Assembly (NCBI GenBank): GCA_963682055.1
Contig: OY821745.1
Location: forward strand, 22,937,342 to 23,001,341
Origin: Primula veris
Lineage: Eukaryota; Streptophyta; Magnoliopsida; Ericales; Primulaceae
Direction of reading: 5' to 3'
Length of the DNA: 64,000 nucleotides
Below, piece after piece: positions 1-9,906 of the stretch; within the stretch, counting starts at the first letter, position 1; every line of letters begins with the position of its first letter. The notes under the pieces were generated by a model. That model worked only from the letters and a program-made list of their open reading frames with translations, was not told the origin of the DNA and did no database searches. The translations under genes and the position numbers were made by a program.

Positions 1-110
1 GATGTAATAGGTTCTCTTTTCGGATGTAATAGGTTCTCTTTTCGGATGTAATAGACCACGATGTAATATTGTCTATTGATGTAATGAACAATGATGTATT
101 CCATCTTCAT
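1..110. repeat. Short tandem repeat (about 22 bp) in copy A
   Basis: Units built on GATGTAATAG followed by a T/C-rich spacer are repeated at least three times at the left window edge and then decay. The matching array in copy B lies at about 55420-55560, in the antisense-gene region between two small coiled-coil genes. Confidence 0.75.
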
Positions 111-992
111 TAATGAAAAGTATTTTTGCCCTTTTCTTTTTGCATTTCTTTTTATATTGTACCTGTGGTTTGTTGTTTGTCTGGAATCTAGATCTTTGAA
201 TATCTCGTCTTTATTTCTTCTGCACTGTAGTCTCAGATGTCAGTAGATGTCCCCATCACTGTCAAACATATGTGCATGCTCCCTAGTAGGTCAGGAAATG
301 TGCATGCTCCCTAGTAGGTCAGGAAATATCATACTCTCCGTTCTATAAGTACTAATCTTTTCTTTGGTAGTTTATCATCTCTTTTTTCTTTTTGCTTCTC
401 TTTTATGTTTCTGATCATACACCGAACAATATGTCCGGTTATCCCCCCGGAGAGCGTTGTTAGACTTGATGCTTCCTGCCATCAAGCTAGAAACGGTCTT
501 CGTACACTTTGTTCGGTGTGCCCTTGTGTTAAGGATTGGTTTGGGAGTCGAGGAACTGTAATCGGGGGATATTCTCGGTGTGATAGTAGTGGTAGCGTAT
601 GTAAGAAGCTTTTCGTGATAGGGTCCACTGGCCGTTTATTTAGGTCTAATGATGTGAACTGCCTTGGGTAGTGGGATACGCGCTGACGTGGCGAAATCTG
701 GAGCGTGTATATGTTAAAAAAGAGCAGCGGTTGTTGACTTCCGTATGGTTGGAAAAAGGTAAACCTCTGGTACACGAAAGGACGGTTATTATTTTATTCC
801 TTTTGTGACTCCACTCCTTTTTATTGTGCCAAGTAATCCTGTTTATTTTTATCACAGAATTCGCTGAAGAAAATATCTCTCTCTCTCTAAAGCATATTCT
901 TCCCGCCAAAAAGCAAAAGAGTTCGGCCGCTTAATCTAGGGTTTCGTGGTTGTGTTGGAAGACCTGCTGCTGTTCGCGCTTGCTTGCTCATA
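111..992 (+). other. Non-coding leader region of the antisense genes, with a deletion junction and a small duplication
   Basis: I see no conserved ORF here. The stretch aligns with 53278-53865 and 55107-55390 of copy B, but the intervening 1230 bp of copy B are missing. The junction (391-401) is the sequence TTTGCTTCTCT, which occurs at both edges of the missing segment in copy B. A perfect 28-bp tandem duplication sits at 272-299 and 300-327. The 5' leader of the spliced antisense gene occupies the right part. Confidence 0.7.
344..349 (+). promoter_or_regulatory. Orphan TATA-like box of a deleted antisense gene
   Basis: TATAAG in the context TTCTATAAGTACT matches the box at 55148-55153 of copy B, which lies about 100 bp upstream of the 159-aa antisense gene. 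Here that gene has been removed by the deletion at 391-401, so the promoter now faces the leader of the spliced antisense gene. Confidence 0.5.
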
Positions 993-3436
993 ATTATTAC
1001 TGTAAGTGATTTTTGGTTTTCCCCTCTTCCCTCTTTTAGGAGTTGTATTTGATTTGTCGTTGTGGTCAGAGGTGTTTTGTTGGTATATGGTTCAGGTTAT
1101 CTATATATGTCTGACGATTCTGATGTAATGTGCGTGGGGGGGGGGGTGGTGGCTTTCGTTCTATTGATGTGGTTCTGGTTTGTGTATTTGGTTAGTATAT
1201 TGATGGACTTTTGATGATCTTTGTATAGGAAATTTTGACCCAAAGTGTGGCCCAAGTAGGCACATTCGTGGAGAAAGATTTTAAAGAACTCGCCGGAATA
1301 CCTGACAACATACGTATCCGGCTTCCTATTTCTGACGAGGAGGTGCTGGGATTTGTACCTGCCGGCAAGGTGGCCGTGCGTTCTTTGGCATTCTTTACTG
1401 GGGGTCTGCGACTGCCCTTTACAAACTGGGTGGCTTCGTTCTTTGAGGCCGTCCAAATTGCTCCGGCCCAACTGGCCCTAAATGGTTACCGTACTCTGAA
1501 TGGTATCCAAAGGCTATCGGAGTTGTCCGGAATACCGATTGAACTGAAGGACGTCTTTGGAGTCTATAGTTTGAGCTTTGAGCGTCGCAGCTCGTATTTG
1601 AAGACTCTGCGTGCCTTTTGCCGGCTCGTTATCGGTTTGCCGGATACCAATAAAGAGCGTAATCTTGGTATTGTAATTGCTTCCGGTGCATGGGGTTGTG
1701 CGGGACACCAGATTCCTGGACCGGCGACCAATGCTCCCATCATGCCAGACCTCGGTGCCCCCAATGTAGAGGCCCTGTTAGCTCTTTGGAAATGGTGGGG
1801 GCCTGGACCGACGCCGGATCCTGCGAGTCGTACGGCTCCCATGTTGCTCGGTTACCCTATGGGGTCGGTGACCAAGGGAAATCCGGCACCCGAGATCCCC
1901 AAAGAGCCCGAGGAGGAATTCTTAAAGGTGGTCCAAGCTCGATGTGCTACTCGGCTTGGGAAAAAAGCCGTTCGTTCTAAGCGTCGTGCAGCTGACCCTG
2001 TCGTTGAAACAACGAAGAGGGCTAGGGGAACCGATACATCGGTTACCGAGGAAGATGCTAGCGTTGGTTCGGGCGAGGGGGTGTGTGCCGCTGGTCAAGG
2101 GGATACCGCCGAGGATGCCTCTGCTCCGGGCGAGGTATGTGTATAGTTATTATGATTTTCTTGTCTTTTGGTTGTTTGTCATTTGGTGCGCTAGTGCTTT
2201 GCTTTATTAGTCATCTTGTTTCAGCTACTGACTTCTACATTGGTTACCCTCGCTCTTGCCCGGTCTATGGGTATTATTGTGTTTCAGGGGTCGGTCGACG
2301 ATGTATTCGGATATATGAACCTCTTGACGAGCATGGGAGAGGGGACGATGACTTTGCCGGTCATCTCGCCTATCCCCACCGAGGGTCCGATAGATTTGTC
2401 CGTGTGCTCGCCCCTCCGTAATGAGGAAGAGATCGAGCATAGGGCCCCTGAGATTGAGCAGTTGGAGGAGGATGTGGGGGTGGAGATGAAAGGCAGCGAA
2501 GAGAATGCCGGGGATGTTGTGACGGGTGTCGAGGATGAAGCTCTCGACGGATCCGAAAAGGTGTTGGTTGACGGGGTCGCAATGACCCGGTACATTGACC
2601 GATGTAGGGGTGAACTGCTGGATCAACCGAGAACGCTGAAGATGGGGTATACAGCTCTGAAACCCCTTGTGTTCAAGAATGCAGAAAAACTATCTGCCCA
2701 ACCGACAATGTCAGTTATAGAGCAGGCCCACGCGGATGCGCTGAGGGTACGTGGGGCTCGTATTGCACTAGATAGGTTTGGTTCTTGTACTTTATTTGGA
2801 AACTAATGTGTTGAAGTGCAGATTGCTGTGAGTGCCGTGGCGCTACGGGATCAGCTGGGAGCTCTAGAGGGTGAGAAAGAGAAGCTGGTGACCGAGAAGG
2901 ATAATCTGGTGGCCGAGAAGGAGAAATTGGATGCCGAGAAGAAAACCCTGGGCGAGAATTATGACAAACTGTCGGTGGACTTCCTGCACCTGACCGAGGA
3001 TGTCGAGAAATTGAGGGTGGAAAAAGAGAGCATGGCCGCTAAGTACGGCGAATTAGAGGAGGAGAACTTGCTCCTGGCTGAGGACGTGGAAGCCGAAAAG
3101 GCTAAGGTGTCTGCCCTGAAAACGGCACAGGCGGAGGAGCGGAAAAAGTTAGCGATGATGGCCAACTTTTCTGTATACTGCGCTCATGTGCGGGCGCTCA
3201 ATTTCGCGAATGTTCCTCTGTCGGATAGGGCGTGGTCGGAGTTGGTGTATCCGTGTCCGCATGGTGCACCGCCGAAACCCTTGGACTGGGCGAATCTTCG
3301 TAAAGAAGAGCTTCCTCGGCTACCGGGGCAGACAATTTCGACAGCGCTGCGTCCTCACTCTATGTCGACCGCGTCCACTCCTCGACCGGATGCTACTGTT
3401 GTTCCCCCACCAGCATCTCCTCAGGTGGAACCTTGA
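993..3436 (+). pseudogene. Spliced antisense gene aORF1 of copy A, Transposase_28-like, start codon lost
   Basis: Exons by splice signals and comparison with copy B: 993-1001, 1229-2134, 2225-2746 and 2822-3436, all in phase 0, giving about 683 aa. Introns begin GTAAGT, GTATGT and GTACGT and end in AG. Exon 2 begins with a segment resembling the plant 'putative gypsy-type transposon' family (Transposase_28), including PAQLALNGYR. Exon 3 is acidic. Exon 4 starts with a long K/E-rich coiled coil and ends in a Pro/Ser-rich tail. The start codon, ATG in copy B at 53277-53275, is ATT here (993-995), so this copy probably cannot start normally; otherwise the frame is open. Transcription is opposite to gag-pol. 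Its role is unknown; a structural or DNA-associated protein is only inference from the coiled coil. Confidence 0.8.
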
Positions 3437-3641
3437 CTATCTTCCTAGCATTTATTTTTTTTATTTTTTTTTTTATTTTTTTTTTTTTTTAATCTAGAAA
3501 CAGATTCTTTTGGGGAAGTGATAATATATGTGTTGTGGTTTCTTTCTGTTGAGCTTGCTTGGGTGAATTTCTTTTGGTGGTCGTTATATTTTGAAGGATA
3601 TGAAAACAAAATATTGTCAGGTACCAAATAACCCCCTTGCC
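3437..3641 (+). other. T-rich spacer with acceptor-like sites between antisense genes
   Basis: This short spacer holds long T runs (about 3450-3490) and the sequence ATTGTCAG just upstream of the next gene's ATG. In copy B the same CAG precedes the ATG, while the T-run region has become a TA repeat (about 50787-50818). It may be a 3' splice acceptor for a leader, but no transcript data exist here. Confidence 0.4.
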
Positions 3642-4214
3642 ATGGTGGTCTGGACCTCGTCTAGTCGTAGTGTAGGTGACGTGATGGAGGATTTGGAAAG
3701 GTCTAACGCGTCCCTTACCGCGAAATTGACTTGTGCCTATCAGGAAATCGAGGGTCTGAATATTCATAATTCCAACCTGGCGATCCGGTTACGTGATTTG
3801 GGAGAGAAATTTAGTAAAAAGACCGCCCATTATACGGCAAATAAGGGTAAAGCAAAGGAACTTCTCAGTGCCCTACGACGTTCTCGTGATGAAGCCCGAG
3901 GTCGTGTGACGAGCTTGAGCTTGGTCCTTGGGGCCGTTTTCGAGGACGCGGATCTGCTGCTATCCTTTGCCAAAGCGTATTGGGCCCGAGCTCGCGCCTT
4001 AGAGGTGCTGGAGCATATAAAAGGAATGAGTGGTGTGTCCCGGGCAGAGCGCATGGTGGATGCGAAGGCTGGGGTAACTGAAACCACTGTTGCCTTGAAC
4101 CGAATCGAGGCGGTCATTCGTGAGCGTTTGGGGACGCAAATTAATTCATTGCGAGATATTCATTTTGCCGATGTAGTAGAGACTTCGGCGTCTGTTGAGG
4201 GGTTGTCGGATTAA
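3642..4214 (+). CDS. Antisense ORF-b of copy A, 190-aa helical protein of unknown function
   Basis: I start it at 3642, where the ATG lies in a GCCATGG context; open frame further upstream exists but its sequence is less well kept. The protein begins MVVWTS and is largely predicted helical, with heptad-like stretches around residues 15-60 and an Ala/Arg-rich middle. Copy B has the same ORF with exactly the same length and about eight amino-acid changes. It follows aORF1 by 205 nt in the same direction. It resembles no enzyme family I recognise and I assign no function. It may be translated from its own mRNA or from a spliced leader joined at the CAG upstream. Confidence 0.72.
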   Translation: MVVWTSSSRSVGDVMEDLERSNASLTAKLTCAYQEIEGLNIHNSNLAIRLRDLGEKFSKKTAHYTANKGKAKELLSALRRSRDEARGRVTSLSLVLGAVFEDADLLLSFAKAYWARARALEVLEHIKGMSGVSRAERMVDAKAGVTETTVALNRIEAVIRERLGTQINSLRDIHFADVVETSASVEGLSD

Positions 4215-4253
4215 TAAAATAGCTTGTTTTGTCGTCTTCTTTGTAGCTTGTAT

Positions 4254-4291
<38 letters not shown>

Positions 4292-4352
4292 TATATATTC
4301 ATCTTTTCTCGTTCTTCTCCCCCCCTCTTTTTTTTTATAGGCACATGCTACT

Positions 4353-4991
4353 ATGTCGCACCAGGCTGGTTCTCCATGCCTAGTTAACCCGGGGTTAGGA
4401 CCTACTGGTGCTGCCCGGGACGAGGTCTCATCTGGTGTGGCTAGTGAGGTGCCTGACAGGTGGCCCTACATTGTTTTGATGAGCAAAAATGTCAAATTGA
4501 CCGACCAATGTGCTCGACTGCGGACCAAGCTGAAAACTCAAGCGGCCTCTTTTCGAGAATACGTTCGCCGTGCCGAGCATGCTGTTGAGGTTCAGGAGCG
4601 TCGTTTGGATCGATATTGGCGTGCAAAGGGCGAGTACTTCGGCAAATTAAAGTTGCTTGTGACCAAGGCCAACGTGTTGGTGAAGTATTTCCGTTTGTCC
4701 CGAGCCAGATACGATGCTTCCGCAGCTGTGATTGAAGCTCGCCGTGACCTCTCCTTTGACGATGATCGCCGTAAAGCGGCCTCGGATGCTCACGAGTCCG
4801 CCAAAGAAGCCGAGTTCAACGCGCGGCTTCAAACGCTGACTTGTGTTGGGGCTCATACGACCAATTTTGATGCCCTCATTTCTGAGGAGCGTTTTGATGG
4901 TGATGAGTCTGATGGGTACACAACGAATGACGACGAAGAGATTGAACTCGGTCAATTACCGTCGTGCTCCTCCTGCAGTAGCTCTTCTTAA
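4353..4991 (+). CDS. Antisense ORF-a of copy A, 212-aa coiled-coil protein of unknown function
   Basis: The ATG at 4353 lies 12 nt after a strong polypyrimidine-AG acceptor-like sequence (4310-4340). The protein starts MSHQAGSP, has a long basic helical region (about residues 45-150, rich in Arg, Ala and Glu), an acidic stretch near residue 190 and a Ser/Cys-rich C-terminus. Copy B encodes the same length with about seven substitutions and no stop. It is the gene furthest downstream in the antisense cluster and ends about 300 bp before the tandem array. Function unknown. Confidence 0.72.
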   Translation: MSHQAGSPCLVNPGLGPTGAARDEVSSGVASEVPDRWPYIVLMSKNVKLTDQCARLRTKLKTQAASFREYVRRAEHAVEVQERRLDRYWRAKGEYFGKLKLLVTKANVLVKYFRLSRARYDASAAVIEARRDLSFDDDRRKAASDAHESAKEAEFNARLQTLTCVGAHTTNFDALISEERFDGDESDGYTTNDDEEIELGQLPSCSSCSSSS

Positions 4992-5289
4992 ATGAATCTC
5001 TTTAGTGTCGTTGATCTTCTTGTTGCCTCCGTAATGCGGGCGAGGACTATATATGTGATTTCTTTATTCCTGTTTTGTACCTTTCCATTGCCGTACTGCT
5101 ATTTAATTGATTGGATCGATTTTTCCTTGCCAAATCATTTGTTATTTCGTTATTCCTGTTTTGAAGATGCTTCTTGTTGATATTTTGTTGTTTTAGATTG
5201 ATTCTCCTTCATTGTTTTAGCCAATTTATATTGCATCGCCGTCATAAAGTGGACCTGAATAATACCTTGCATTGTACCTGCATATAAAT

Positions 5290-6225
5290 TTCATAGTATT
5301 CCTAGGCACTTCGGCCATGTTGGGAATTTCATAGTATCCCTAGACGTTCCTTCGGTAACACGCCATTTACGGGATTTCATAGTATGCCTAGACGTTCCTT
5401 TGGTAACACGCCATTTACGGACTTTCATTGTATTCCTAGGCACTTCGGCCATGCTGGGAATTTCATAGTATCCCTAGACGTTCCTTCGGTAACACGCCAT
5501 TTACGGGATTTCATAGTATGCCTAGACGTTCCTTTGGTAACACGCCATTTACGGACTTTCATTGTATTCCTAGGCACTTCGGCCATGCTGGGAATTTCAT
5601 AGTATCCCTAGACGTTCCTTCGGTAACACGCCATTTACGGGATTTCATAGTATGCCTAGATGTTCCTTTGGTAACACGCCATTTACGGACTTTCATTGTA
5701 TTCCTAGGCACTTCGGCCATGCTGGGACTTTCATAGTATCCCTAGACGTTCCTTCGGTAACACGCCATTTACGGGATTTCATAGTATGCCTAGACGTTCC
5801 TTTGGTAACACGCCATTTACGGACTTTCATTGTATTCCTAGGCACTTCGGCCATGCTGGGAATTTCATAGTATCCCTAGACGTTCCTTCGGTAACACGCC
5901 ATTTACGGGATTTCATAGTATGCCTAGACGTTCCTTTGGTAACACGCCATTTACGGACTTTCATTGTATTCCTAGGCACTTCGGCCATGCTGGTAATTTC
6001 ATAGTATCCCTAGACGTTCCTTCGGTAACACGCCATTTACGGGATTTCATAGTATTAGTAGACAGCATAATAATATATTTTATTCGTTCAATCATAGTAT
6101 CCCTAGACGTTCCTTCGGTAACACGCCATTTACGGGATTTCATAGTATTTCTAGGCACTTCGGCCATGTTGAGAATCTCATAGTATCAGTAGACAGCATA
6201 ATAATATATTTTATTCATTCAAAAG
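5290..6225. repeat. Tandem array of copy A, 134-bp higher-order unit (48+48+38)
   Basis: About five full 134-bp units lie between pol and the antisense genes. Each unit contains two related 48-bp monomers sharing GTAACACGCCATTTACGG and one 38-bp monomer sharing CACTTCGGCCATG, all joined by TTTCATAGTAT. The pol-proximal end carries a duplicated AT-rich boundary (about 6050-6090 and 6183-6222). Copy B has the same monomers arranged mainly as an 86-bp unit (48+38). Repeated 72-aa open frames here are a by-product of the unit length. Tandem repeats in this 3' untranslated position are known in Tat elements. Confidence 0.9.
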
Positions 6226-6282
6226 AAAAGATAATGCCATTAAGCAAGAAGGGTAAGGTAGCACCTGTATTCGGAGCATTGC

Positions 6283-8958
6283 CTATACGTAGTACTTCTT
6301 TAAGTTAGCCACGTTCCAGGAATTCTTTTCCCCTCGGCTATTGGCGAACAGGACGCTTTTGATTTTGTAAGAGACTGGACTCGTTCGCTTGACGATTTCG
6401 TATGGGCCTTCCCAGGTAGGGCTCAGTTTGCCATGTATTTCGTTGCGGGTATAGACCGTCACTCGTCGCAGCACCAGTTCTCCTACCATGAATTCTTTAG
6501 ATCCTTTTACTCTCTTGTCATAGGTTTGCTTTACGCTTTGCTGGTATTTAGCTAAGGTAAGGGCCGCTATCTCTCGTTTCTCGTCTATCATGTCGAGCTC
6601 TTCTCTCATTCTTTGTTCATTATTTCCCTGCTCGACCAACGTTGTTCGGAGCGTAGGTAGCCCGATCTCTGTCGGTATGACGGCCTCAACACCGTATGCT
6701 AAGCTAAACGGGGTTTCCTTGGTGCCCGTCTTGGGGGTAGTTCGGCACGACCATAAAACGTTGAGTAACCGCTCGGGCCACCTCCCCTTTGCCTGTTCAA
6801 GGGTGGTCTTGATGCCGTCTAATATTGTTCGGTTTGACACTTCGGCCTGCCCGTTCCCTTGTGGGTATGTCGGAGTCGAATAGAATTTTCGGATACCGAG
6901 TTCCTCGTACCACAGCTGTAAATTGGCATCTTTGAACTGGGTTCCGTTGTCGGCGACTATAGCGTACGGTATTCCGAACCTAGTTATGATGTATTCCCAA
7001 ATGAATTGTTTGACGTTGCTGGCTTTGATTTCTCGGAGGGGTTTAGCTTCGACCCATTTGGTGAAATAATCAGTCGCAACGATTAGATATTCCACATTCC
7101 CAGGTGCTCTTGGGAGTTTACCGACCAAATCGATTGCCCATTGAGCGAACGGCCATGGTGCTGATACCGGGGTCATCATAAATGAAGGGAGCCGTGGTAT
7201 CTTGGCGAATCGTTGGCACTTGTCGCATCGTTGGACGTATGCATCGGCGTCTCGCTTGATATAGGGCCACCAATATCCTTGGGTCACTGCCTTGTTTGCA
7301 AGGGATCGCCCTTTGATGTGTGCACCACAAGATCCTTCGTGGATTTCTTCCAAGACCGGCAGTTGTAGCTCGGTCGGGACGCACAGTAGATGTGGTCCCT
7401 GGTAACTGGATTTATATAGTTTATCGTCCTCGGATAGCCAGAAGCGAGGAGCTTTTCTTGTAATTTTCAGCGCTTTTATCTTGTCAACCGGAAGCGTTCC
7501 ATTTCGCAGATAATGGGTCATGTCCTCCATCCATCCTAGTTCGTACTGTATCGATGTCACCCGGTTTACCCTTTTTATTATGCTCGGGGTCGGCAGTAGT
7601 TCCACTGTGATCGACCGGGTGTCAGTCAATGTTAGTGTCGAGGCTAGGGTGGCCAATGCATCGGCATGTGCATTCTCGGTGCGATTGATTCTTACTAACT
7701 CGCACTGTTCGAAGGTTGCCATCAAGCTTTGGACTTTCTCTTGGTAGAGGATCATTCTATCATCTTTCGCTTGGTACTCGCCGATGGCTTGATTGACGAT
7801 GAGCATGGAGTCTGAGCTTGCAATTAAGTGGGAGCATCCGAGGGACCGGGCAATAAGCATGCCATTTATCATGGCCTCGTATTCTGCCTCATTGTTGGTA
7901 GCTCGGAAGCCCAGTTTTATGCTTTTTTCGATGATTGCTCCCTCGCTGGACTTTAGGACGATCCCTGCTCCCGATCCGTCCTTGGTGGCTGATCCATCGA
8001 CATGTATCTGCCAGTGTGATTGTGGAGAGAGTGCCAAAGGCTCGTCATAGCCTTCGGTGAATTCTGCGACGAAATCGGCCAGGACTTGTCCCTTTATGGC
8101 GTTGCGGGGTGCGAACTCGATATGAAATTGGGATAGCTCGACCCCCCAGGCTGCAACTCGGCCACTAACGTCCGTCCGCCGAAGCGACTCTTTAATATGA
8201 AATTTTGTGTATACCCGGACCTGATGAGCTATGAAATAGTGTGGCAACTTCCTGGTTGCGACGACCAATGCCAGACACAGCTTTTCCAAGGGTAGATAAC
8301 GTGTTTCGGTTTCGACCAGAGTCTTGCTGATGAAGTAGATCGGAAATTGTTCGCGACCTTCTTCTCTCAGGATGACCGCGCTCACAGCTGTAGAGGAAAC
8401 TGCTAGGTAGCATGCCAGAATGTCTCCTCTGTTTGGCCTTACTAGCAGTGGCAATGTCCTCAAGTACTCTTTGAGATTGTTGAATGAAGCTTCACATTCC
8501 GGGTCCCAGATGAATTTTCTATCCTTCTTGAGTGATTCGAAAAATGGCCGTCCCTTATCTACGGATCGGCTAATGAACCTGCTCAGCGCGGCCATCATTC
8601 CCGTGAGCTCTTGTACCTGTTTCTTATTCTTGGGCGCCGATAGGTTTCGTAGAGCCGTTATTTGATCGGGATTGGCCTCTATTCCTCGTCGGCTAACCAT
8701 ATGTCCCAAGAATTTCCCTTTGCTGATGCCAAATGCACACTTGCTCGCATTGAGTTTCAGTTTGTGCTCGCCCAGCGTTCGGAAAATGTCCCTGATATCT
8801 TGAAGGTGGGATGTGGCTCTTTCGCTTTTGACGACCATGTCGTCTATGTATACCTCCATTGTTTTCCCTATATGATCTCGACATACCCGTGTTATCATCC
8901 TTTGGTATGTTGCTCCTGCATTGCGTAGGCCGAACGGCATTACCGTATAGCAATAATT
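6283..8958 (-). pseudogene. pol: Pol of copy A, part 2: RT C-terminus, RNase H, archaeal-type RNase H, integrase
   Basis: This segment is in the same frame as gag but is cut off by a TGA at 8961-8959. Numbered from the first Met (8940): RT catalytic YIDD at residues 31-34; RNase H about 170-295; a second, archaeal-type RNase H about 310-435 (D315, E351/E353, D377, D427); integrase zinc finger H534/H541/C572/C575; and integrase catalytic D604, D664 and E700 with the usual 35-residue gap. The dual RNase H is the Tat-clade hallmark. The domains keep their key residues, so the defect looks recent. The tandem array starts just after the stop at 6283. Confidence 0.9.
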
Positions 8959-9906
8959 TCACAAAGGTGAGATAAACGAAGTCTTTTCTTGATCTTCGCG
9001 GGCGAGGGGAATTTGATGGTATCCTGAGTACGCGTCAAGGAAGGTCATCCGTTCTGCTCCCGCTGTTGCGTCCACCAGTTGATCGATCCTTGGAAGAGGA
9101 AAGTGGTCCCTCGGGCAGGCTTTGTTGAGGTTGGTGAAGTCTATACAGACTCTCTCCTTCCCGTTCTTCTTAGGGACGACGACCGGGTTGGACAACCATT
9201 TTGGATAGTAAACCTCCCTTATGGCTCCAGCCTCCAATAGCTTTTGTACTTCAGCGGTTATAGCTGCTCTGTGCTGTACAGAGACTTTTCTGCCCCTCTG
9301 TGCTATTGGCTTGTACTCGGCGTTTACACTTAGGTGGTGGCATGCTGTATTGGGGTCTAGGCCCGGCATGTCTTTAGGACTCCAGGCGAATTTATCAATG
9401 TTGCTGAAAAGGAACGCTTCTAACTCCTCGGATTCCCGTTTTGGAAGGTTATCGCCGAGGAGGAAATAGTGCTCCTCGTCCATATCCGGGATATACACCT
9501 TCCTAAGTGTCTCTCCTACTTGTTCTTCGACAACCCTTTCGGCTTTGGATATTTGGCTGATCAGCTTCTTTGTGCTGGTGGGTTGTTCCACAGTGCTTCG
9601 TTGTTGTTGGAGAGTCGCGGTGATGTCCTCGCAGCGTCTTGAATCTTCTTGACATCCTCTGGCGGTCTCGATCGCCCCCCTATCATTCGGGTATTTGACC
9701 TTTTGGTGATAGGTCGAGGGTATGGCCTTCATGGCATGTAACCATGGTCGGCCCAATATTGCGTTGTGCCCGGAGTGATCGTCGACCACTAAGAACTCCA
9801 CGGGAACCGACATGGACCCTGTTGTGACATTGAGGACAATCTTACCCAAAGGTTTGGTCGTTTCGGAGATGAATCCGATCAGGGTGACATCGGTAGGCTG
9901 AAGATC
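8959..9906 (-). pseudogene. pol: Pol of copy A, part 1: protease tail and N-terminal RT
   Basis: The open frame continues the gag frame after a TAA (9909-9907) and ends at a TGA (8961-8959). It has the conserved start of RT, including PKKNGKERVCIDF and FLDAYSGYHQI, the latter carrying the first catalytic Asp. Both stops are single-base changes: copy B has CAA where this copy has TAA. The TGA falls just before the conserved YCYTVMPFGL block, so RT is broken into two halves. Read-through of the TAA cannot be excluded, but copy B shows no stop there, which argues against programmed suppression. Confidence 0.85.

Noticed and set aside
482..909. Minus-strand ORFs of 87-97 codons in the antisense leader region
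   Set aside because: Frames are not kept in copy B and carry no recognisable domain; treated as chance.
2225..2287. Alternative start of aORF1 exon 3 at a second CAG (2287)
   Set aside because: Both acceptors keep the frame, but the first has the better pyrimidine tract; kept only as a possible alternative splice site.
5384..6183. Series of near-identical 72-87-codon ORFs spaced 134 bp apart
   Set aside because: They are a by-product of the 134-bp tandem unit, overlap one another and are absent as a set from the 86-bp array of copy B.
8959..8961. Possible programmed stop or recoding site in RT
   Set aside because: A stop inside the RT catalytic domain is not a known recoding position; it is best read as an inactivating mutation.
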